DNA of 64,000 nucleotides from Flavobacterium araucananum (GTDB taxonomy: Bacteria; Bacteroidota; Bacteroidia; Flavobacteriales; Flavobacteriaceae). Under the pieces are notes generated by a model that was not told the DNA's origin, made no database searches, and saw nothing but the letters and a program-made list of their open reading frames with translations. Each line of letters begins with the position of its first letter. Position 1 is the stretch's first letter. The position numbers and the translations under genes are program-made. Of this stretch, positions 59,472 through 64,000 are shown in pieces. The stretch lies in assembly GCF_002222055.1 (NCBI RefSeq), contig NZ_MUGS01000002.1, forward strand, positions 205,745 through 269,744. Reading direction: 5' to 3'.

Positions 59472-60428
59472 TTAGGACTTTAAAAGTAAATTCTTTCCAT
59501 GCCACAAAACACTTGGGTTTATCAAAACAATGCAGCAAACCCCTGAAACAATCAAAAATTTGAGCACATTGTGCAAAAGTAAAAACTGCTCTTTAGAATT
59601 TGAGTTCCATAGATAAACCAGAAAAAATAATAAAACAGCAAAACAAACATAAAAGTAAATATCCATATAACCCACATCATAAATATTGATCAGGATATAA
59701 ACAGGAACCACTGTTAGAGCAGTCAAAGCAGTAATGATTTGTTTAGAAACGGTTTCGTTATAAATGATCGGAATCGTTCTGTAATTGTTGGCGATATCGC
59801 CTTTTAGATTTTCTAAATCTTTTATCATTTCCCTAATCAATAACAATAGAAACAAGAAGACAGCATGTGCCGAAATTACCATAAAATGGCTCATGTGATC
59901 CTCAATTTCTTCAAACGAAATCTTATTATAGAAATACAGCAGAATGGCAAAAAAAGGAATAACAGCCATAAAAGCAGCTGTTAGATTGCCAACAATGGGG
60001 TATTTTTTTATTTTGTGGGAGTAAAACCAAATCAGGAAAATATAGGCAGAAAAGAATAAAAATGCACGCCAGGAAACAATCAAAGCCATTAAGGCGGCAA
60101 TAAAATTGAGCGTAAAGTAAACCGAAAGTTTTGTCTTTTGACTTACTAATCTGTCCAGCATCGATTTGTTGGGCCTGTTGATCAGATCTTTCTGGCTGTC
60201 GTAAAAGTTATTGATAATATATCCTGAAGCTATGGTAATTGCAGAGGCAAAAACAATCAGAAATAAGTTGAAATCGAGCAAAATGTCAAGGGCTCTTTTT
60301 TCTGGGGCTAATATAAAAATAGCGGATAAATATTGTGCTAAAACAATAATCGGAATGTTATAGCCTCTCACTACTGAGAACAAACTAACAATTTTCAGGA
60401 CTAAAAGTTTGTGCTGTCTGCTTAACAT
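59472..60428 (-). CDS. UbiA-family prenyltransferase (geranylgeranylglycerol-phosphate-type)
   Basis: This 318-residue protein has about nine membrane helices and the active-site motif NNFYDSQKDLINRPNKSML, a variant of NDxxDxxxDxxNRP. It transfers an isoprenoid chain to an acceptor. In Bacteroidetes, this gene is usually annotated as a geranylgeranylglycerol-phosphate geranylgeranyltransferase-like enzyme. It lies at the 3' end of a minus-strand run that begins with the mevalonate genes, which supply its isoprenoid substrate. Confidence 0.82.
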   Translation of the reverse strand: MLSRQHKLLVLKIVSLFSVVRGYNIPIIVLAQYLSAIFILAPEKRALDILLDFNLFLIVFASAITIASGYIINNFYDSQKDLINRPNKSMLDRLVSQKTKLSVYFTLNFIAALMALIVSWRAFLFFSAYIFLIWFYSHKIKKYPIVGNLTAAFMAVIPFFAILLYFYNKISFEEIEDHMSHFMVISAHAVFLFLLLLIREMIKDLENLKGDIANNYRTIPIIYNETVSKQIITALTALTVVPVYILINIYDVGYMDIYFYVCFAVLLFFLVYLWNSNSKEQFLLLHNVLKFLIVSGVCCIVLINPSVLWHGKNLLLKS

Positions 60429-60492
60429 TTTTTAAATTTCGTTTGGGATTTTAATTTAAGGCTTATTTTTGAGTTGAGTTTTAAAGCAAATG

Positions 60493-61083
60493 TTAAAGTT
60501 TGTCTTTTAACAATGCAGCAGAACCAATACCCAATTTTCTAATGCAAGCTAAGGCTTCTTTTTGAGATATTCCAACTTCTGTGATGTCTTTTTTATTTAC
60601 AAAACAAACGGAGCCAGTCCAGGGACTTGGTGCATCAGGAATAAAGACGGTAAAGTTGTCTTCGTTTATTTGCTCTATCAAAAAGGCAAATTGCAATCCT
60701 GCATCTGTGGGAACTAAGACTACTTTTAGATTTTCATTAGATTCTATTCCCATGACGTTTTCATTCGTTTTCTTCATAAACGAATAACCAGGAACGAAGC
60801 TTAAAATCCCATTTTCTAATCTTTCAATTAGTTTCTTTGCATATGTAGTTCTGGCAACTAAACCAGCACTAATGCAAATAATGAATATAATTAAGATGGC
60901 GACGATTTCTTCAATTGCCAATCCTAAAATTTTCACTTTCGGGAAATGGCTTATAATCGGAAGTGTGATTTTCTGAATAATGTGATATCCTTTCTCCAGA
61001 ATAACCAGTAGTAAAACTAAAGGTGCCAGAAATAGAATTCCGCCTAAAAAAGTTGCTTTGATAATCTTTAAAATACTTTTCAT
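60493..61083 (-). CDS. DUF502 membrane protein
   Basis: This 196-residue protein has two or three membrane helices (about 12-30, 60-80) and the DUF502 pattern GILSFVPGYSFMKKTNENVM plus FTVFIPDAPSPWTGSVCFV. Function unknown. It stands between the UbiA-like and mevalonate kinase genes in the same direction, with 64 and 74 bases to each side. Confidence 0.8.
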   Translation of the reverse strand: MKSILKIIKATFLGGILFLAPLVLLLVILEKGYHIIQKITLPIISHFPKVKILGLAIEEIVAILIIFIICISAGLVARTTYAKKLIERLENGILSFVPGYSFMKKTNENVMGIESNENLKVVLVPTDAGLQFAFLIEQINEDNFTVFIPDAPSPWTGSVCFVNKKDITEVGISQKEALACIRKLGIGSAALLKDKL

Positions 61084-61157
61084 ATTAAATAACTTTTAGG
61101 GTGATGATTTCTAGAAAAGGATATTCAATATGAAAGGTTTTTAAAAAAATTTAAATT

Positions 61158-62096
61158 TTAGAATTGATAAACAACTTCTAATTTATAATCTTTTAAAGAT
61201 GCTTTAGCTCGTTCCAGATCCTCGGTGAATCCAAGAATATAACCTCCTCCTCCAGAACCGCAAAGTTTTAGATAATAATCATTTGTATCGATTCCGTTTT
61301 GCCAGATTCCGTGAAATTGCTCTGGAATCATTGGCTTAAAGTTGTTTAAAACGACTTTTGATAGTTTCTTGGTATTGGTAAACAATGACTTCATATCGCC
61401 ATGTAAAAAGTTTTCTACACAGGCATCCGTATATTTTACAAATTGGTTTTTAAGCATCGCACGGAAACCTTTGTCTTTTAGGTTTTCCATAAAAATGCTT
61501 ACCATTGGTGCAGTTTCGCCTACGATTCCGGAATCTAATAAAAAGACAGCACCTTTCCCGTCAAAACTTTGAGTTGGAATTCCGGTTGCTTCAATATTAT
61601 CTTTAGAATTGATTAAAATGGGGATACTCAAATAACTGTTTAAAGGATCTAAACCGGAACTTTTTCCGTGGAAAAAACTCTCCATTTGAGCAAATATATT
61701 TTTTAGTTGTAACAGTTTTTCACGAGTTAAATTCTCTAAAACGGTTATTTTGTGTGTAGCATATTTGTCATAAATAGCAGCTACAAGTGCGCCACTACTA
61801 CCAACTCCATATCCTTGTGGGATACTTGAATCGAAATACATGCCGGTTTCAACGTCATTTTTTAAACTTGCCAAATCAAAAGCAACCAATTCCGGCTGCT
61901 CTGTTTGTAAAGTTTCAAGGTAAGTTGCAAAACGTTTTAAACTTGCATTTGATGCGATTGCTTCTGCCGAAGGATCTTCGATTCTTTTCAACGCACCATT
62001 ATAAAAATTATAAGGGATAGAAAGTCCTTTAGAGTCGCGAATAATTCCGTATTCTCCAAAGAGTAATATTTTTGAGTAAAATAATGGTCCTTTCAT
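61158..62096 (-). CDS. Mevalonate kinase-like GHMP kinase (GYDIA type)
   Basis: This 312-residue GHMP kinase has SKILLFGEYGIIRDSKGLSI at the N-terminus, the ATP-binding SIPQGYGVGSSGALVAAI, and LCGSGGGGYILGF near the C-terminus. The family phosphorylates mevalonate or a related substrate in the isoprenoid pathway. Its start codon overlaps the stop codon of a RelE/ParE toxin gene by four bases (62093-62096, ATGA), so it is translationally coupled to the toxin-antitoxin pair and mevalonate diphosphate decarboxylase upstream. Confidence 0.85.
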   Translation of the reverse strand: MKGPLFYSKILLFGEYGIIRDSKGLSIPYNFYNGALKRIEDPSAEAIASNASLKRFATYLETLQTEQPELVAFDLASLKNDVETGMYFDSSIPQGYGVGSSGALVAAIYDKYATHKITVLENLTREKLLQLKNIFAQMESFFHGKSSGLDPLNSYLSIPILINSKDNIEATGIPTQSFDGKGAVFLLDSGIVGETAPMVSIFMENLKDKGFRAMLKNQFVKYTDACVENFLHGDMKSLFTNTKKLSKVVLNNFKPMIPEQFHGIWQNGIDTNDYYLKLCGSGGGGYILGFTEDLERAKASLKDYKLEVVYQF

Positions 62097-62392
62097 ATGT
62101 GTTTTATGTCTTTTATTTTATTTGGGTCTTGTCGTGTGTCAAAAAATGTAATTATATCTACTCTTTTTGTATTGAATTTATAATAGATTGTTGTTTGTTT
62201 TGACAAGATACATTTGCGATTTAGTTCCGACTTAGGAAAATTTTCAGGATCACTTTGTATTAGATAAATTACTTTGTCAAGATTTGATATAAATTTATTT
62301 TTTACTGTTTTTGACCATTTAATTTCTAGATACCCAAATAATTCAAATAAATTTTTTTCTGCATTTTTTGAAAAGATTATTGCTCTTTTCAT
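62093..62392 (-). CDS. RelE/ParE-family toxin
   Basis: This 99-residue basic protein has the RelE/ParE fold pattern: ISKNAEKNLFELFGYLE-like FSKNAEKNLFELFGYLEIKW, a central KFISNLDKVIYLIQSDPENF, and the C-terminal strands ILSKQTTIYYKFNTKRVDII with FFDTRQDPNKI. RelE/ParE toxins cleave mRNA at the ribosome or inhibit gyrase. The start overlaps the antitoxin stop by one base (TAATG) and its stop overlaps the mevalonate kinase start by four bases, an unusual position inside a metabolic operon. Confidence 0.8.
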   Translation of the reverse strand: MKRAIIFSKNAEKNLFELFGYLEIKWSKTVKNKFISNLDKVIYLIQSDPENFPKSELNRKCILSKQTTIYYKFNTKRVDIITFFDTRQDPNKIKDIKHI

Positions 62393-62610
62393 TAACGATG
62401 CTTTTTCATCATATCTTCATACAAAATAAATTCACCTCGTTCAATTTGTCTTTCTCCTTCTTTAATTTCTTCTTTCTGTGCCTCAGTTAAATCATCCCAC
62501 CAATCTTTTTTCTTTTTGGTCAACAATTTTATGACGGCTTCAATGATTGATGGATCATTTGTCTCTTCAATCATATTTATTGCTTCGCGTTTTCCTAATT
62601 GAATGTCCAT
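62392..62610 (-). CDS. Antitoxin partner of the RelE/ParE toxin
   Basis: This antitoxin candidate has 72 residues from the ATG at 62610 (MDIQLGKREAINMI). A TTG at 62616 would add two residues. It has an N-terminal helix pattern of the CopG/Phd-like kind, then KLLTKKKKDWWDDLTEAQKE and EEIKEGERQIERGEF, typical of small Bacteroidetes antitoxins. It is upstream of the toxin, with a TAATG overlap. The gene follows mevalonate diphosphate decarboxylase after 30 bases. Confidence 0.75.
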   Translation of the reverse strand: MDIQLGKREAINMIEETNDPSIIEAVIKLLTKKKKDWWDDLTEAQKEEIKEGERQIERGEFILYEDMMKKHR

Positions 62611-62640
62611 AATCAAAATTTTAATTAAAGATACGGAAAA

Positions 62641-63744
62641 TTATAATGCAATTGCACCATCTCCAATCTGGTCGCAAATGTACTGACCATTCTGACAAAA
62701 TACAACTAATTCGTCCTGAATAAATTGTAATACTTTTCCGATAACGTTTTCTGGATATAAAACATGAACATTTGCACCAGCATCAAGTGTAAAACAAATC
62801 GGAATCTTAGTTTCATTTCTAAATTTCCAGATCGCATTGATGATTTGCAAGGTGTTTGGTTTCATTAATATAAAATAGGGCATTGATGTCATCATCATAG
62901 CGTGCAAAGTCAGGGCTTCGCTTTCGACTACTTTAATAAATTCGTCTAGATTTCCGTTTTCGAAAATTGCAATTAACTGATCTAAATTTTCGTGAGCCTG
63001 AGCAAAACGTCTTTCTGCATAAGGATGGTTGTGCATTAAATCATGTCCAACGGTGCTTGAAACTTGTTTTTCGCCTTTGTCAACTAATAAAATAGTGTCT
63101 TGATAATTTTTGAAGTTCTCATGAATAGTATAAGGAAATTCGACTCCAAATAAATCAGAACTGCCTTTGATGTTTTTCTGATCTCCCCAAACAACAACAT
63201 TTCCTTTTATACTTCGGCAAGCACTTCCAGAACCTAAACGTGCTAAAAATGATGCTTTTTGATAAAAATAGTCTTCTGTCATTTCCGGGTTTAAAACCTT
63301 TTCTAAACTCATGAAATTCATGGCTAAAGCAGCCATTCCTGAAGCAGATGAAGCAATTCCGGAACTGTGCGGAAACGTATTTTTTGTGTCAATCGTAAAA
63401 TGATATGCTTTCAAAAAAGGCAAATAAATTTCGATTCGCTCTAAAAATTTCTGGATTTTTGGTTTGAAATCTTCTTTTGGTTTTCCTTCAAATAATAAAT
63501 CGAATGAAAAACCTCCATTTGTCACATCGAGCGGAGTCGAAATGCTTTTTTTTTCAAAACCCAACTTAGTAATCGTTTTACAATTATTAAGGGTAAAACT
63601 AACCGAGGGATTTGCCGGAATTTGATTGTCTTTCTTTCCCCAATATTTCACTAATGCAATATTGCTTGGAGCGCTCCATTCAAAATTTCCGTTTTCGATC
63701 GTCGAGGTATATTTTTCAGGAATAAAATCAGTTGCTGTAAACAT
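62641..63744 (-). CDS. mvaD: Diphosphomevalonate decarboxylase
   Basis: This 367-residue GHMP-superfamily enzyme decarboxylates mevalonate diphosphate to isopentenyl diphosphate. Marks are APSNIALVKYWGKKDNQIPA, NTFPHSSGIASSASGMAALA, SGSACRSIKGNVVVWG and LDAGANVHVLYPENV. It is the first gene of a minus-strand run ending at the UbiA-like gene. The TA pair lies between it and the mevalonate-kinase-like gene. TATCTTTG at 63762-63769 is the likely -7 box. Confidence 0.92.
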   Translation of the reverse strand: MFTATDFIPEKYTSTIENGNFEWSAPSNIALVKYWGKKDNQIPANPSVSFTLNNCKTITKLGFEKKSISTPLDVTNGGFSFDLLFEGKPKEDFKPKIQKFLERIEIYLPFLKAYHFTIDTKNTFPHSSGIASSASGMAALAMNFMSLEKVLNPEMTEDYFYQKASFLARLGSGSACRSIKGNVVVWGDQKNIKGSSDLFGVEFPYTIHENFKNYQDTILLVDKGEKQVSSTVGHDLMHNHPYAERRFAQAHENLDQLIAIFENGNLDEFIKVVESEALTLHAMMMTSMPYFILMKPNTLQIINAIWKFRNETKIPICFTLDAGANVHVLYPENVIGKVLQFIQDELVVFCQNGQYICDQIGDGAIAL

Positions 63745-63761
63745 GAATTATAAAATTTTTG

Positions 63762-63769
63762 CAAAGATA
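63762..63769 (-). promoter_or_regulatory. -7 box of the mevalonate operon
   Basis: TATCTTTG on the minus strand fits TAnnTTTG, 18 bases upstream of the mvaD ATG. No clear TTG at 19-21 bases upstream is visible. Confidence 0.5.
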
Positions 63770-63911
63770 GTTTTTTCACCATAATAGGTATTTTTTTTCA
63801 CCATGTAAGTTATATAAGAAATTATAAGTTTGGCCTCGACTAAAATGAACTTGTATTACTTATATGGTTTAACCTTTCTTTTTAACTATTTTTGGATAAA
63901 AATTGAATAAG
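63770..63911. repeat. Repeat of the TAAGTT motif between mvaD and tspO
   Basis: TATATAAGAAATTATAAG and ATGAACTTGTATTACTTATATGGTT form a loose inverted pair (about 63807-63872). The motif recurs near 1420, 6290 and 34130. No gene is visible. Confidence 0.45.
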
Positions 63912-64000
63912 AATGAACAAGGTAGTCAAAATCGTCATAGCGCTCTTTATTTGTTTAATGGTAGGATATTCTGCAAGTGTAGTAACGAGACCAAGTGTCG
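63912..64000 (+). CDS. Start of TspO/MBR family protein (cut by window end)
   Basis: The first 29 codons, MNKVVKIVIALFICLMVGYS then ASVVTRPSV, give one membrane helix and look like the N-terminus of a tryptophan-rich TspO/MBR protein. These bind porphyrins or other ligands in the membrane. The rest lies beyond the window. The assignment rests on 29 residues only. Confidence 0.5.

Overview
The window looks like chromosomal DNA of a Flavobacteriaceae bacterium, most likely Flavobacterium. The DNA is AT-rich. Several promoters fit the Bacteroidetes form (TTG, about 19-21 nt, TAnnTTTG), clearest at the two tRNA-Asp genes, the BlaI module and the saccharopine-dehydrogenase-like gene. The families also fit: a TonB-dependent receptor paired with a beta-propeller phytase, a BlaI/M56 pair with a TonB-like tail, LytTR signalling and a mevalonate pathway. 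I see no phage, transposase, CRISPR array or rRNA operon.

Layout. 0-10.7 kb: a sensor kinase, a cysteine-less alkyltransferase-like protein, LysE exporter, trmB, amt, a three-repeat lipoprotein, a secreted WrbA-RidA fusion, a Rossmann oxidoreductase and an HPF/RaiA-like protein. 10.7-15 kb is the most island-like part: a candidate structured leader RNA before a 77-residue orphan, two decayed small genes, an XRE regulator overlapping a PD-(D/E)XK nuclease/DUF2075 helicase, and an acidic orphan. 15-25.9 kb: AsmA-like protein, thioredoxin, a TPR kinase/LytTR pair with a candidate operator, a collagen-like lipoprotein, an M1 peptidase and DUF58. 26-27 kb: two identical tRNA-Asp genes. 27-32.3 kb: an AraC regulator and a TolC/HlyD/MFS efflux operon. 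32.4-34.3 kb: a second 77-residue paralog, a five-unit 145-bp tandem array, and tRNA-Leu. 34.4-41 kb: M20 peptidase, a lipoprotein-blaI-blaR module with a BlaI-type operator and flanking 140-bp direct repeats, and a saccharopine-dehydrogenase-like enzyme with its own dyad. 41-54 kb: pckA, phytase plus receptor, small cytoplasmic genes, hemW, ruvC. 54-64 kb: glycosyltransferase, envelope orphans, rluB, and a minus-strand run from mevalonate diphosphate decarboxylase to a UbiA-like prenyltransferase with a RelE/ParE toxin-antitoxin pair inside it, then the start of tspO.

A striking feature is the density of intergenic repeats: the CAGATTAAA/TTTAATCTG family, CCGTTAGGAGTTAAAT, AACGGATTAAAATCCGTT, GGCTTTAGCC palindromes, and a REP-like structured family near 7.2, 15.0, 36.0 and 59.3 kb. 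Several have extended annotated reading frames artificially, so some starts here are placed downstream of the longest ORF. All functions are inferred from reading the sequence; no database search was run.
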